A stretch of 64,000 bases of DNA from Betaproteobacteria bacterium (GTDB lineage Bacteria > Pseudomonadota > Gammaproteobacteria > Burkholderiales > Burkholderiaceae_C): positions 1 through 64,000 of the forward strand of contig CANGHH010000014.1 of NCBI GenBank assembly GCA_947453725.1, read 5' to 3'. The notes beneath the pieces are model-generated. The model was not told the origin of the DNA, did not search any database, and was given only the letters and a program-made list of their open reading frames with translations. Shown here one piece after another: positions 8,199 through 16,969 of this stretch (position 1 is the first letter of the stretch; each line of letters starts with the position of its first letter). Position numbers and translations under genes: made by a program.

Positions 8199-9448
8199 CG
8201 GCTGCCGGCTACCTGGACAGCCCCTGGCCGGCCGAAGACGGCGGGCCGCGGCGACTGCAGCAGCCGCGCCACGGCGCCGGCCTGGGTCTGCAGGCGGGCG
8301 AGGTCCTGCGCGCCACGACGCGGCGCACGCTGCTGTCGACGATGACCGTGCTGGGCGCGCCCGGCGAGGTCTATCTGCTGACGCACTCGGCCCTGCGCGC
8401 CCGGATCGGCCTGCCGACCACGGCCTGCGTCGAACGCATCGATCCGCTCAGCCTGCAGCCGCTGCAGCGCTCGCCACGGCTGCGCGGCGGCCCGATGTGG
8501 CCCGGCGGCCTGGCCGTCCACCGCAGCGGCGACCTGTTCGTCGTCTATGGCCGCCACGCGCACCGCCTGAACCGGCATTGCGAACCCCTGGCCACGCTGC
8601 GGCTGCCGGTGAACCAGCCCTACAACTCCTTCGCCGTGCTCGACAACGGGCTGATCGTCACCAAGAACCTGTCGGCCTGCACGCCGGCGCGGCTGACGGT
8701 GATCGACCCCGACACGCTGACGCCGGCCTGTGCCGACACCGAAGCGCCCGAACCGTCGATCGCGCGGCTGAGCGCCAGCGGCAACACCGTCTACGTGGTC
8801 GGCGTGCGGTCGATTTTTCGCTACCACTGGGACGCAGCGGCGGGCGCGCTGCAGTTCGATGCCGGCTGGCGCTGCGACTACACCGCCAACACCCGGCAGA
8901 CCCATGGCTGGGACGTGGTGCTCGACGGCCAGCAGGCCTGGTTCATGGACAACGGCGCGCACCGCTACCGCCACCGGATGATCGGCGCTGGCGTCAGCCG
9001 CACCGCCAACCGCCTGATCCGCGTGTCGCTGGCCGACGCCGCCGACCACCAGACGCTCGACGTCAGTGGCCTGGCCGGCGGCAGCATCACCAACCCGCCG
9101 CTGGTCGACCTGCAGCGCGGCATCGTCGTCGGCTACGACTCGGCCAACGCGGTGCTGCAGGCCTGGCGCTTCGACGCGGCACGGCGAACGCTGAACCCGC
9201 TGTGGCGCAAGGCGCCCTTCGGCTGCGCCAGCCACATGATCCTCTACGCCGACAGCGGCGAACTGGTCATCAACGACTACCGGCGCCACGGCGAAGAGGT
9301 CGTGGTGCTGGACATCGCCAGCGGCCAGGAGCGCGGCCGGGTGCGCAGCGGCGGCCTGATGCAGGGGGTGGTCTTCCCCAGCCCGGGCTGGGGGCGGGAC
9401 TTCTATTGGTCGTCGATGGGCCGGCTGGCCCGGGTGTATGTCGCATGA
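8195..9448 (+). CDS. Probable beta-propeller protein, function unknown
   Basis: The 417-residue product has repeated short strand-rich units ('GDLFVVYGRH', 'NTVYVVGVRS', 'QAWFMDNG', 'GIVVGYDSAN', 'GELVINDYRR') consistent with a six- or seven-bladed beta-propeller of the SMP-30/PQQ-like kind. It has no signal peptide and no recognised catalytic motif. The ATG at 8195 overlaps the sulfatase stop and its own stop overlaps the SDR start, so it is made together with these enzymes. A hydrolase (lactonase-like) or binding role is possible, but I would not name one. Confidence 0.7.
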   Translation: MTAAGYLDSPWPAEDGGPRRLQQPRHGAGLGLQAGEVLRATTRRTLLSTMTVLGAPGEVYLLTHSALRARIGLPTTACVERIDPLSLQPLQRSPRLRGGPMWPGGLAVHRSGDLFVVYGRHAHRLNRHCEPLATLRLPVNQPYNSFAVLDNGLIVTKNLSACTPARLTVIDPDTLTPACADTEAPEPSIARLSASGNTVYVVGVRSIFRYHWDAAAGALQFDAGWRCDYTANTRQTHGWDVVLDGQQAWFMDNGAHRYRHRMIGAGVSRTANRLIRVSLADAADHQTLDVSGLAGGSITNPPLVDLQRGIVVGYDSANAVLQAWRFDAARRTLNPLWRKAPFGCASHMILYADSGELVINDYRRHGEEVVVLDIASGQERGRVRSGGLMQGVVFPSPGWGRDFYWSSMGRLARVYVA

Positions 9449-10236
9449 AGAAAACCATCCTGATCACCGGCGCCGGCAGCGGCATCGGCCTGGACACGGC
9501 CTGGGCCCTGGCGGCACGCGGCCACCAGGTCATCGCCACCACCTTCGACCAAGCCCAGGCCGACGCCCTGCGCGTGCAGGCGCAGTCGCGCGGCGTGGCG
9601 TTGCAGGTGTTCAAGCTCGACATCACCTCGGCGGCCGACCGCCAGCAGATCGCGGCGCTGGAGCTCGACGTGCTGATCAACAACGCCGGCATCGGCGAAT
9701 CGGGCTCGCTGGCCGAGGTCGACGTCGACCGCATCCGCCGCGTCTTCGAGGTCAATCTCTTCGCCACGCTGGAACTGACGCAGCTCGCGCTGCGCGGCAT
9801 GATCGAACGCCGCCGCGGCACGGTGCTCTTCGTCAGCTCGGTCGCCGGCCGCGTGCCGGTGCCTTTCCTGATGCCGTATTCGATGAGCAAGTTCGCGCTG
9901 TCGGCGGCTGGCGCCGGCCTGCGCACTGAACTGAAGCAACTGCGCTGCAACGTGCACGCCGCGCTGATCGAGCCCGGCGCCATCCACACCGGCTTCAACC
10001 AATCGATGACCGACAGCAAGTACGCCTGGATGGGGCCACAGTCCTACTTCGCCAGCCAGGTCGCGCGCCTGAAGGCCGAGGAAGCGCGCACCTTCGGCCT
10101 GCTGGAAGCCAGGTCCACGCGCTCGATCGTCGCGCAGATCGTCAAGGCCGCCGAGGCCCGCAAGCCCCGGCTGCGCTACGTGGCACCCTGGATCCAGGGT
10201 TTCGGCGTGCGGCTGGCCCGCATCTTTGGAGTCTGA
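9445..10236 (+). CDS. Short-chain dehydrogenase/reductase
   Basis: A classical SDR of 263 residues, using NAD(P)H to oxidise or reduce an alcohol/ketone. The Rossmann motif TGAGSGIG is at residues 8-15, NNAG at 79-82, the catalytic Ser around 131-132 and YxxxK as YSMSK at 145-149. The ATG overlaps the stop of the propeller gene. Placement behind a sulfatase fits oxidation of the alcohol set free by sulfate-ester hydrolysis (inference). Confidence 0.9.
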   Translation: MKKTILITGAGSGIGLDTAWALAARGHQVIATTFDQAQADALRVQAQSRGVALQVFKLDITSAADRQQIAALELDVLINNAGIGESGSLAEVDVDRIRRVFEVNLFATLELTQLALRGMIERRRGTVLFVSSVAGRVPVPFLMPYSMSKFALSAAGAGLRTELKQLRCNVHAALIEPGAIHTGFNQSMTDSKYAWMGPQSYFASQVARLKAEEARTFGLLEARSTRSIVAQIVKAAEARKPRLRYVAPWIQGFGVRLARIFGV

Positions 10237-10241
10237 TCGAC

Positions 10242-11201
10242 ATGCAGAGCCTGCCCACCGTCACCGACTTCGTCCGCACGGCCGAAGCCCGCTTCGCCGA
10301 ACTGCCCGACTTTCCCTACGCCCCGCATTACACGGTGGTCGGCGGCCTGCGCATCGCGCACATCGACGAAGGCCCGCGCGACGCGCCGGTGGTGCTGCTG
10401 ATGCACGGCGAGCCGGCCTGGTCCTTCCTCTACCGCAAGATGATCCCGGTGCTGCTGCAGGCCGGCTTTCGAGTCGTCGCCCCCGACCTGGTCGGCTTCG
10501 GCCGCTCCGACAAGCCGACCCGCGCCGCCGACTATTCCTACCTGAACCACGTGCGGTGGATGGGCGCCTGGATGGCGGCCCAGGACCTCCAGCACATCAC
10601 GCTGTTCTGCCAGGACTGGGGTTCGCTGATCGGCCTGCGGCTGGCGGCCGAGGCGCCGCAGCGTTTCGACCGCATCGTGCTGGCCAACGGTGGCCTGCCC
10701 ACCGGCGCCATGCCGGTGCCGCGGGCCTTCAAGATCTGGCGCGCCTTCGCCCGCTACAGCCCGTGGTTCCCGATCGGCCGCATCGTCAGGGCCGGCTGCG
10801 TCGACGGCCTGACGCCGCCCGAAGTGGCGGCCTACGACGCGCCCTTCCCGACCCGCCGACACCGCCTCGGCGCGCGGCTGTTCCCGACCTTCGTGCCGAC
10901 CACACCGGACGACCCCGAGCGCGCGCGCAACGAGGCGGCCTGGGCCGTCTTCGAACGCTGGGAGAAGCCCTTCCTGACGCTGTTCAGCAACCGCGACCCG
11001 GTCACCCGCGGCGGCCACCGCGTCTGGCACCAGCGCGTGCCGGGGGCGCAGGGGCAGCCGCACGCCGTCACGCGCGGCGCCGGCCATTTCCTGCAGGAAG
11101 ACCGCGGCCCCGAAGTGGCGCAGGCGATCGTGGCCTTCATCCGGGCCACGCCCGTGGCGCCCGTCAAGGTGCCGGTGTCGCCGTCGCCAGCAGGGCCCTG
11201 A
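10242..11201 (+). CDS. Haloalkane dehalogenase-like alpha/beta hydrolase (HLD-I type)
   Basis: The 319-residue product has the layout of HLD-I dehalogenases. 'HGEPAWSFLYRKM' (residues 55-67) matches the oxyanion/halide region, 'QDWGSLIG' supplies the nucleophile Asp125 and the adjacent halide-binding Trp126, Asp252 ('SNRDPVT') is a good catalytic acid, and His282 ('GAGHFLQED') completes the triad. True halide release cannot be proven: related epoxide hydrolases share much of this. It begins 5 bp after the SDR stop and closes the operon. Its last 38 bp overlap the 3' end of the convergent tetR gene. Confidence 0.85.
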   Translation: MQSLPTVTDFVRTAEARFAELPDFPYAPHYTVVGGLRIAHIDEGPRDAPVVLLMHGEPAWSFLYRKMIPVLLQAGFRVVAPDLVGFGRSDKPTRAADYSYLNHVRWMGAWMAAQDLQHITLFCQDWGSLIGLRLAAEAPQRFDRIVLANGGLPTGAMPVPRAFKIWRAFARYSPWFPIGRIVRAGCVDGLTPPEVAAYDAPFPTRRHRLGARLFPTFVPTTPDDPERARNEAAWAVFERWEKPFLTLFSNRDPVTRGGHRVWHQRVPGAQGQPHAVTRGAGHFLQEDRGPEVAQAIVAFIRATPVAPVKVPVSPSPAGP

Positions 11202-11829
11202 CGCCCAGGCGCATGACCTCGCGGGCCGCGCTGGCCGGCAGCCCTTGTTCGCGCCGCAGCCGGATCCAGGCCTCGAAGCTCAGCACCAGGTCCAGCGCAT
11301 CGAGCAAGCGCGCATTGCGCGCCACCGCCTCGGGCAACAGCCGGCGCAGCAGATCACGCTGCAGCGCAGCCGTCTGCATCAGGTTCTGCGCCAGATAGGC
11401 CGACTCATGGCGGTGGACCTGGGCGGCCAGGTGCAGGGCCGCCGTGCGGTCGTAGATGTCGCTGCGCAAGTCGATGCTCTGCAGCACGCGCTCCTGCCAG
11501 GTCGAGGCATGCAGGCGCGACTGCAGCACCGGCTGGATCTGCGCATCGATGTCGATGCTGATCTCGCGGTACAGCGTGTCCATGTCGTCGAAGTGGCGGA
11601 ACACCGTGCGCAGGCCGACGTCCGCGCGCACCGCCACCTGTTCCGCGGTCGGCGTGATGTGACCTTCGAAGACCAGCGCCGTGAAGGCATCGACGATCTT
11701 CTTGCGGGTGACGACGCTGCGCGTCAGGCGGCCGTCCGGCTTCGTCAGATCCACGGTCGGGGCCGCGGCGTCGCCGGCTTGGCCCGCCGCCGCTGCGGGG
11801 CGCCGGGGCGACTTGTGGGTGTCCTGCAT
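11164..11829 (-). CDS. TetR/AcrR family transcriptional regulator
   Basis: The 221-residue product has a long polar N-terminal arm (about 40 residues) and then a TetR DNA-binding domain ('PTAEQVAVRADVGLRTVFRHFDDMDTLYRE'). The C-terminal domain is of no recognised subclass. I chose the ATG at 11829 ('MQDTHK'); an earlier in-frame start at 11850 is possible. It is divergent from the outer-membrane protein gene at 11994. A 21-bp element in the gap recurs nearly unchanged before the Baeyer-Villiger operon at 30.8 kb, so this regulator may control both (inference). It overlaps the dehalogenase gene tail to tail by 38 bp. Confidence 0.87.
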   Translation of the reverse strand: MQDTHKSPRRPAAAAGQAGDAAAPTVDLTKPDGRLTRSVVTRKKIVDAFTALVFEGHITPTAEQVAVRADVGLRTVFRHFDDMDTLYREISIDIDAQIQPVLQSRLHASTWQERVLQSIDLRSDIYDRTAALHLAAQVHRHESAYLAQNLMQTAALQRDLLRRLLPEAVARNARLLDALDLVLSFEAWIRLRREQGLPASAAREVMRLGVRALLATATPAP

Positions 11830-11939
11830 GACGTGGATTCCTCCGTTCACCCGGCCTGCGCGCGAACCAGCCGGATGGCCCCTGCAGCCAGGCCCGCGCA
11901 GCCCTAGCGTAAGTCCCAGGTCACGCAGCGGGCAGATGA

Positions 11940-11960
11940 ATTGACACTATACATGCCAGA
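11940..11960. promoter_or_regulatory. Putative TetR operator, copy 1 of a shared element
   Basis: A left arm ATTGACAC is followed by TATA and a degenerate right arm (ATGCCAG). On the minus strand it reads TATAGTGTCAAT, identical over this stretch to the element at 30857-30877; overall 17 of 21 positions agree. It lies 34 bp upstream of the outer-membrane protein start and between it and the divergent tetR. It includes a consensus -35 (TTGACA) on the plus strand, but I see no good -10 at the right spacing. Confidence 0.6.
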
Positions 11961-11993
11961 ACATCAGCAGTCCTTTCCGGAGACCCACCGACC

Positions 11994-13121
11994 ATGCGCC
12001 CCATCAAGTTCCGCCCTGCACTGCTTGCCGTCGCCGTCATCAGCACCCTGGCCACACCGGCGATGGCCGCCGACGGCTTCAAGGTCCGCTTCCCGCTGTC
12101 GGGCACCCTGGGCGGCGAAATCGTGGCGCAGGTCGAGAACCCGGGCTGGTTCGCCAGCGTCTCGCTGACGCAGATCGAGATCGACAAGATCACCGACGAC
12201 ACCGGCAATGCCTTCCAGCAGCTGAAGAGCGGCGCCTTCGCGACGCCGGCGGCGATCGCCGGCGCGGTGCGCACCGCCACCTACAGCGGCACCGTCGGCA
12301 TCGACCTGAAGCAGTCGCAGACCAATGCCAACCTCGTCGTCGGCTACCAGACCGACAAGCGCTATGCCGGCGGCCACATGGTGCTGGCGCTGAACCTGCC
12401 CTACACCGCCCGCCTGAACCGTCTGAGCACCTACAGCGGGTCGACCCCCACGCTGAGCACCCTGGCGCCCGCCCTGACCTCGCCGCCGCTGCCGGCCGGT
12501 ACCGGTGCCGCTGCGCAGGCCGGCGCCCAGTCCGGCTTCAACACGGCCTACCAGGCGCAGCTGGCGGCGCTGTCGACGGCCGGCACGGCGGTGGTGGACG
12601 GCGTCGGCGACGCGGAAATCACCGGCGCCTGGGTCTACAACCAGGACGGTCTGAAGGTCATCACCGGCCTGACCGTGGCCCTGCCGACGGGCCAGTACGA
12701 TGCGAGCAGCCAGATCAACATCGGCTTCGGCAATTTCTACACGCTGCGCCCGGGCGCCGCGGTGGCCTACAGCCCGACCGCCAACTGGACGCTGGGTGCA
12801 CGGGGCAGCCTGGCCTTCAACACCCGCAACAAGGACAACCAGATCAAGAGCGGCGACTACGGCGCGCTCGACCTGGCCGCCGCCTACCGCTCGCCGATCG
12901 GCGTTTTCGGGCCACACGTCCTGCTGATCCGGCAGTACGCCGACGACGACGGCGGCACGCTGGGTGCCAACCGCTTCAGCTCCACCGGCGCTGGCTTCTT
13001 CTACACCACGCTGATCCCGAAGGTCGAGGCCGCGGTCAACCTGTCCTACCTGAAGACACTCAATTCGCGCAACGCGCTGACCGGGTCCTTCTACCAGTTG
13101 CGGGTCTCGAAGGCCTTCTGA
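11994..13121 (+). CDS. MetA/SphA-type outer-membrane channel (phenol-degradation 'meta' family)
   Basis: The 375-residue product has a signal peptide ending 'TPAMAADG' and a C-terminal beta-strand ending in Phe ('QLRVSKAF'), the mark of an outer-membrane barrel. Strand-like segments such as 'KVITGLTVALPTGQYDASSQINIGFGNF' and 'GPHVLLIRQYADDDGG' fit the Phenol_MetA_deg family, which is thought to admit hydrophobic substrates. A GGAGA lies 10 nt before the ATG. It is followed after 19 bp by a sulfatase and then a Bug-type binding protein, so the operon probably handles uptake and desulfation of one compound class. Confidence 0.85.
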   Translation: MRPIKFRPALLAVAVISTLATPAMAADGFKVRFPLSGTLGGEIVAQVENPGWFASVSLTQIEIDKITDDTGNAFQQLKSGAFATPAAIAGAVRTATYSGTVGIDLKQSQTNANLVVGYQTDKRYAGGHMVLALNLPYTARLNRLSTYSGSTPTLSTLAPALTSPPLPAGTGAAAQAGAQSGFNTAYQAQLAALSTAGTAVVDGVGDAEITGAWVYNQDGLKVITGLTVALPTGQYDASSQINIGFGNFYTLRPGAAVAYSPTANWTLGARGSLAFNTRNKDNQIKSGDYGALDLAAAYRSPIGVFGPHVLLIRQYADDDGGTLGANRFSSTGAGFFYTTLIPKVEAAVNLSYLKTLNSRNALTGSFYQLRVSKAF

Positions 13122-13140
13122 ACCGGATCGGCCAGCGCCG

Positions 13141-14946
13141 ATGAGGGCCAAAGGCCTTGCGTGCTGGCCGCGCATCGGGCTGGCTGGCCTGCTTGCGGGG
13201 CTGGCACCGGGCTGCGGTGCCGGCGAGCCGCCCGCCCGGCCCGACATCGTCGTGCTCGTCGCCGACGACTGGGGCTACACCGACCTCGGCGCCTATGGCG
13301 GCGAGATCGCCACGCCGAACCTCGATGCCCTGGCCCGACGTGGCGTCAAGTTCAGCAACTTCCATGTCGCGGCCACCTGTTCGCCGACCCGGGCGATGCT
13401 GCTCACCGGCGTCGACCACCACCGCAATGGCGTCGGCAACATGCCCGAGACCATGCCGCCCGAGCACCTGGGCCAGCCGGGCTATGCAGGGGTGCTCGGC
13501 GACCAGGCCGTCACGCTGGCCACGATGCTGCGCGACAGCGGTTACCGCACCGCCATCACCGGCAAGTGGCACCTCGGCAAGACGCCGGACACCTTGCCGG
13601 GCCGGCGCGGCTTCGAACGCTCGTTCATCCAGGCCGACAGCGGCGCCGACAACTGGGAGAACCGGACCTACATGCCGCTGTACGACAAGGCCTACTGGTT
13701 CGAACAGGACCGGGAAGTCGGCCTGCCGGACACCTTCTATTCCTCGACCTTCTTCGTCGACAAGGCCATCGAGTACATCGCGTCGGCCGGCCGAGACGGG
13801 AAACCCTTCTTCGCCTACATCGGCTTTCAGGCCAACCACATCCCGATCCAGGCGCCCCGGGCCTTCGTCGAACGCTACCGCGGCCGCTACGACGGCGGCT
13901 GGACGGCGCTGCGCCAGGCCCGGCAAGCGCGCGCGCAGGCCCTGGGACTGGTGCCTGCGGGTGCCGGCCTCGTGAACCTGCCGAGCACGAAGGACTGGGA
14001 CAGCCTGAGTGCCGAAGAGCGGCGCTGGCAGGCGCACCACATGGAAGCCTACGCCGGCATGGCCGAGGCGATGGATGCGGCGGTGGGCCGCCTCGTCGCC
14101 TCGCTCAAGGCGATGGGGCGCTACGAGAACACCGTGTTCGTCTTCCTGTCGGACAACGGTTCCGATCCCGCCAATCCCCTCGAGATTCCCGTCTCCAAGG
14201 CCTGGGTGCGGATGAACTACGTGACCGATGCCGACCCGCTGGGCGGCAAAGGCACGTTCTCGGCGAACGGACCGCACTGGGCCACCGCCACCAACTCGCC
14301 GCTGAGCGGCTACAAGTACTTCGCCAGCGAAGGCGGCCTGCGCGTGCCGATGATCATCGCCGGCGTGCCCGGCATGGTCAGCAACCAGACGGCGAAGGCG
14401 CTGAGCCACGTCAACGACATCGTGCCGACCTTGCTGGAGGTGGCCGGCATCCCGGCCCACGACGGCCGCTACCGGGGCCGGCCGGTCGAGACGCTGGTCG
14501 GACACAGCCTGGTGCCGCTGCTGACGGGTCGGGCCGATCGGGTCCATGCGGCCGACGAAGCCATCGGTTACGAGCTGGCCGGCTCGGCGGCGCTGTTCAA
14601 GGGCGACTTCAAGCTGGTCAGGAACCTGGCGCCGCTGGGCGACGGGCAATGGCATCTCTTCGACCTGCAGGCTGACCCGGGTGAGGCCCATGATCTGCGC
14701 GAGTCGCAAGCCGATCGCTTCAAGACGCTGCAGGCCGACTATGCCGAGTACGCACGCCGCAACGGCGTGCTGCCGATGCCCGAAGGCTTCGATCTGCAGG
14801 AAACGGCGCTGCGCTACGCGCTCCACCACGGCCTGCTGCCCAAGCTCCGGCAAGCCGCCCCCTGGGGCCTGGGTGGCTTGCTGGCTGCCGTGCTCGGTAT
14901 CTGCTGGCTGCGCCGCCGGCGCACAGACAGCTCGGCGGCCGCCTGA
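13141..14946 (+). CDS. Formylglycine-dependent sulfatase (second copy)
   Basis: A type I sulfatase of 601 residues and a clear paralog of the one at 6399: shared blocks include 'FSNFHVAA-CSPTR', 'FYSSTFFVDK', 'YRGRYDGGWTALR' type and 'GDGQWHL'. CSPTR is at residues 80-84, with Cys80 the formylglycine site, and the metal-binding 'VADDWG' at 40-45. The N-terminus is a signal peptide; a Cys at residue 25 ('APGCGAG') could be lipidated but is a poor lipobox. The C-terminus again has a hydrophobic helix and an Arg run ('LRRRRTD'). It sits in the operon with the MetA-type channel. Confidence 0.93.
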   Translation: MRAKGLACWPRIGLAGLLAGLAPGCGAGEPPARPDIVVLVADDWGYTDLGAYGGEIATPNLDALARRGVKFSNFHVAATCSPTRAMLLTGVDHHRNGVGNMPETMPPEHLGQPGYAGVLGDQAVTLATMLRDSGYRTAITGKWHLGKTPDTLPGRRGFERSFIQADSGADNWENRTYMPLYDKAYWFEQDREVGLPDTFYSSTFFVDKAIEYIASAGRDGKPFFAYIGFQANHIPIQAPRAFVERYRGRYDGGWTALRQARQARAQALGLVPAGAGLVNLPSTKDWDSLSAEERRWQAHHMEAYAGMAEAMDAAVGRLVASLKAMGRYENTVFVFLSDNGSDPANPLEIPVSKAWVRMNYVTDADPLGGKGTFSANGPHWATATNSPLSGYKYFASEGGLRVPMIIAGVPGMVSNQTAKALSHVNDIVPTLLEVAGIPAHDGRYRGRPVETLVGHSLVPLLTGRADRVHAADEAIGYELAGSAALFKGDFKLVRNLAPLGDGQWHLFDLQADPGEAHDLRESQADRFKTLQADYAEYARRNGVLPMPEGFDLQETALRYALHHGLLPKLRQAAPWGLGGLLAAVLGICWLRRRRTDSSAAA

Positions 14947-15064
14947 TCAGGTGGCCGCCGAAAAGCCTATCCTTCAGGCTGATCCCTCACCACCAAGCCT
15001 GGGCGCGAGCCCTGCCGCCCGACGCGGTCGCGGCGAATCCGAAACCACCCTCCAGGGAGTTGCA

Positions 15065-16024
15065 GTGAACGAATTGCGCAGAACGATCCTGACCGGCATC
15101 GCGGCCAGCGGACTCGGTGCCATGAATCTGGCCGTGGCCCAGCAAAAAGTGCTGCGCATGGTCGTGCCGGTGACGCCCGGCACCACGCCCGACACGATCG
15201 CGCGCGCGCTCGGCCCAGCGATGCAGACGCAGCTGAGCAACGCTTACGTGGTCGACAACCGCGCCGGCGCGTCGGGGATGATCGGCATGAGCTATGTCGC
15301 GAAATCGAGCGACCTGGCCACGCTGATGATCGTGCCGGCGACGACGCTGACGCTGCCGCTGTTCTACAAGCAGGTCGATTTCGACGTCATCGACGGCTTC
15401 TCGCCGATCACCCAGGTGTGCTCGACCTCGTTCGCGCTGGTCGTCAACAAGGACGTGCCCGCCAGCAACGTCAGCGAATTCGTCGCCTGGGCCAAGGCCA
15501 ACAAGGGCCGCTTCTACGCATCGCCGGGCCAGGGCACCCACCACCATCTGTGCATGGAGCTGTTCAAGCAGCAGATGAACATTTCGCTCGAGCACGTCGC
15601 CTACAAGGGTTCGGCCCCGGCAGTCACCGACGTGCTCGGCGGGCAGGTGCCGACGATGTTCATGCCGATACAGACGGCGGTGGCCCAGGTCAAGGCCGGC
15701 CGCGTCAAGATCATCGGCGGTTCGCTGCGCGATCGTCACCCGGACTTCAAGGACGTTCCCAGCCTGCACGAACAGGGCGCCACCCATTACCACGTCGACC
15801 CCTGGTACGCGATCTGGGGCCCGCCCAGGATGCCGGCCCCGCTGGTGCAGCAGTACCGGCAGGCCATCATTGCCGCGCTCAACGATCCCGCGGTCAAGGA
15901 AAGCTTCCAGCAGCAGGGCCTGATTCAGAAGACCGGGACGCCCGCGGAGCTGCTGGCCATGGCCAGGACCGAATCGCAGCTGTGGACGCGCGTGGTGCGC
16001 GAGGCCAACATCAAGCCCGAATGA
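15065..16024 (+). CDS. Bug/TctC-family extracytoplasmic binding protein
   Basis: A periplasmic binding protein of 319 residues from the tripartite tricarboxylate transporter family, very numerous in Burkholderiales. The start is GTG at 15065, with AGGGAG 5 nt upstream; the longer frame in the track is an artefact. A signal peptide ('RRTILTGIAASGLGAMNLAVAQ') is followed by typical Bug blocks: 'VVPVTPGTTPDTIARAL', 'VDNRAGASGMIGM', 'VAYKGSAPAVTDVLGGQV'. No TctA/TctB membrane partners are encoded in the window. It lies 118 bp after a sulfatase and may bind its substrate or product (inference). Confidence 0.9.
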   Translation: MNELRRTILTGIAASGLGAMNLAVAQQKVLRMVVPVTPGTTPDTIARALGPAMQTQLSNAYVVDNRAGASGMIGMSYVAKSSDLATLMIVPATTLTLPLFYKQVDFDVIDGFSPITQVCSTSFALVVNKDVPASNVSEFVAWAKANKGRFYASPGQGTHHHLCMELFKQQMNISLEHVAYKGSAPAVTDVLGGQVPTMFMPIQTAVAQVKAGRVKIIGGSLRDRHPDFKDVPSLHEQGATHYHVDPWYAIWGPPRMPAPLVQQYRQAIIAALNDPAVKESFQQQGLIQKTGTPAELLAMARTESQLWTRVVREANIKPE

Positions 16025-16084
16025 AGAACCGGTAGGCGACCTTCGCGCCCGAGTCGGTTGGCGACCGGCGCGCCCCGCGCGGGC

Positions 16085-16915
16085 TCAGCGCAGCTGCTGC
16101 GGGGGCATGGGCGTGGGGTGTGCGCCGTTCAGCCCCATGGCCATCAGGGCCAGCCACAGCAGGCCGTAGGCCAGCGTGGCGGCATTCAGCAGGCGGCGGG
16201 CGCGGGCGGCCGGCCGACCAGCCAGCGCCAGCCCCAGCAGCGGCAGGAACTGCTGCGCGTGCATGCCCAGGAAGTGCGCCGGCCGCAGGTCGGCCGCGCC
16301 GTGCCAGCCGGTGACGGGCAGGCCGTTTCCGGCCGGCGCCTGGATGCCGCCCAGCACCGCGCCGGCACCGGCGCCCAGCGCCAGGGTCAGCCACAGCCCG
16401 CGCACCACCGCCAGGCGCCAGGCCGGGTCGACATCGCTGCGGCCGTGGCGGCTGATCTGCACCGCCAGCACGCCCTGGGTGGCACACAGCAGCAGCGCCC
16501 CGGCGCCCATCAACTGGTACAGGATCAGGTGGGCCATGTCGCTGAAGTTGTAGTGCGACGCCTGCCCCAGCGCTGCCTGCACGGTGATGTAGCCGACTTC
16601 GAACACGCCCGCGGCGACGATGCTGGCGACGATCAGGCGGACGGCGCGGGTGTGGCGTTTCGCCTCGGGCAGCAGACCGATGAACCAGGCCGTGGACATC
16701 GAGAACAGGGCCAGGGCCGCCATGAATTTCAGCGGCTTGACCCAGACGTTGACGCCGCGGATCAGGCGCTCGTCCAGGCCCAGGGCCAGCGCAGTGGGCA
16801 GCATGGCGGCCAGCATCAGCAGGGCCAGCACCGTGAGCGTGCGCTGGCGCTGCCAGGCTTCTTGCAACACGGCGCCAGGGCCGGTCCAGGGGCGGTTCAG
16901 GGTGAGGGTGTTCAT
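16085..16915 (-). CDS. Polytopic membrane protein, function unknown
   Basis: The 276-residue product is mostly hydrophobic, with about seven transmembrane helices. Polar motifs between helices include 'NVWVKPLKFMAALALFSMSTAW', 'SHYNFSDMAH' and 'FLGMHAQQFLPLLG', whose His residues might bind metal or haem. I recognise no named family. It is divergent from the TetR gene at 17047, with a pair of operator-like repeats between them, so it is probably that regulator's target. The bounding convergent gap (16025-16084) is short and holds only GC-rich partial repeats. Confidence 0.8.
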   Translation of the reverse strand: MNTLTLNRPWTGPGAVLQEAWQRQRTLTVLALLMLAAMLPTALALGLDERLIRGVNVWVKPLKFMAALALFSMSTAWFIGLLPEAKRHTRAVRLIVASIVAAGVFEVGYITVQAALGQASHYNFSDMAHLILYQLMGAGALLLCATQGVLAVQISRHGRSDVDPAWRLAVVRGLWLTLALGAGAGAVLGGIQAPAGNGLPVTGWHGAADLRPAHFLGMHAQQFLPLLGLALAGRPAARARRLLNAATLAYGLLWLALMAMGLNGAHPTPMPPQQLR

Positions 16916-16969
16916 GCGGAGAATTCGGGATTCAGGATCATGGTTGCTGATTCGGGTTGAGGTTGACTA

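Noticed and set aside
13141-13230. Lipoprotein signal on the second sulfatase
   Set aside because: Cys25 is preceded by Ala-Pro-Gly, a poor lipobox; I keep it as an ordinary signal peptide.
8040-14946. Possible sorting signal (GlyGly-CTERM or PEP-CTERM type) at the sulfatase C-termini
   Set aside because: A helix and Arg tail are present but no conserved motif precedes the helix in both proteins.
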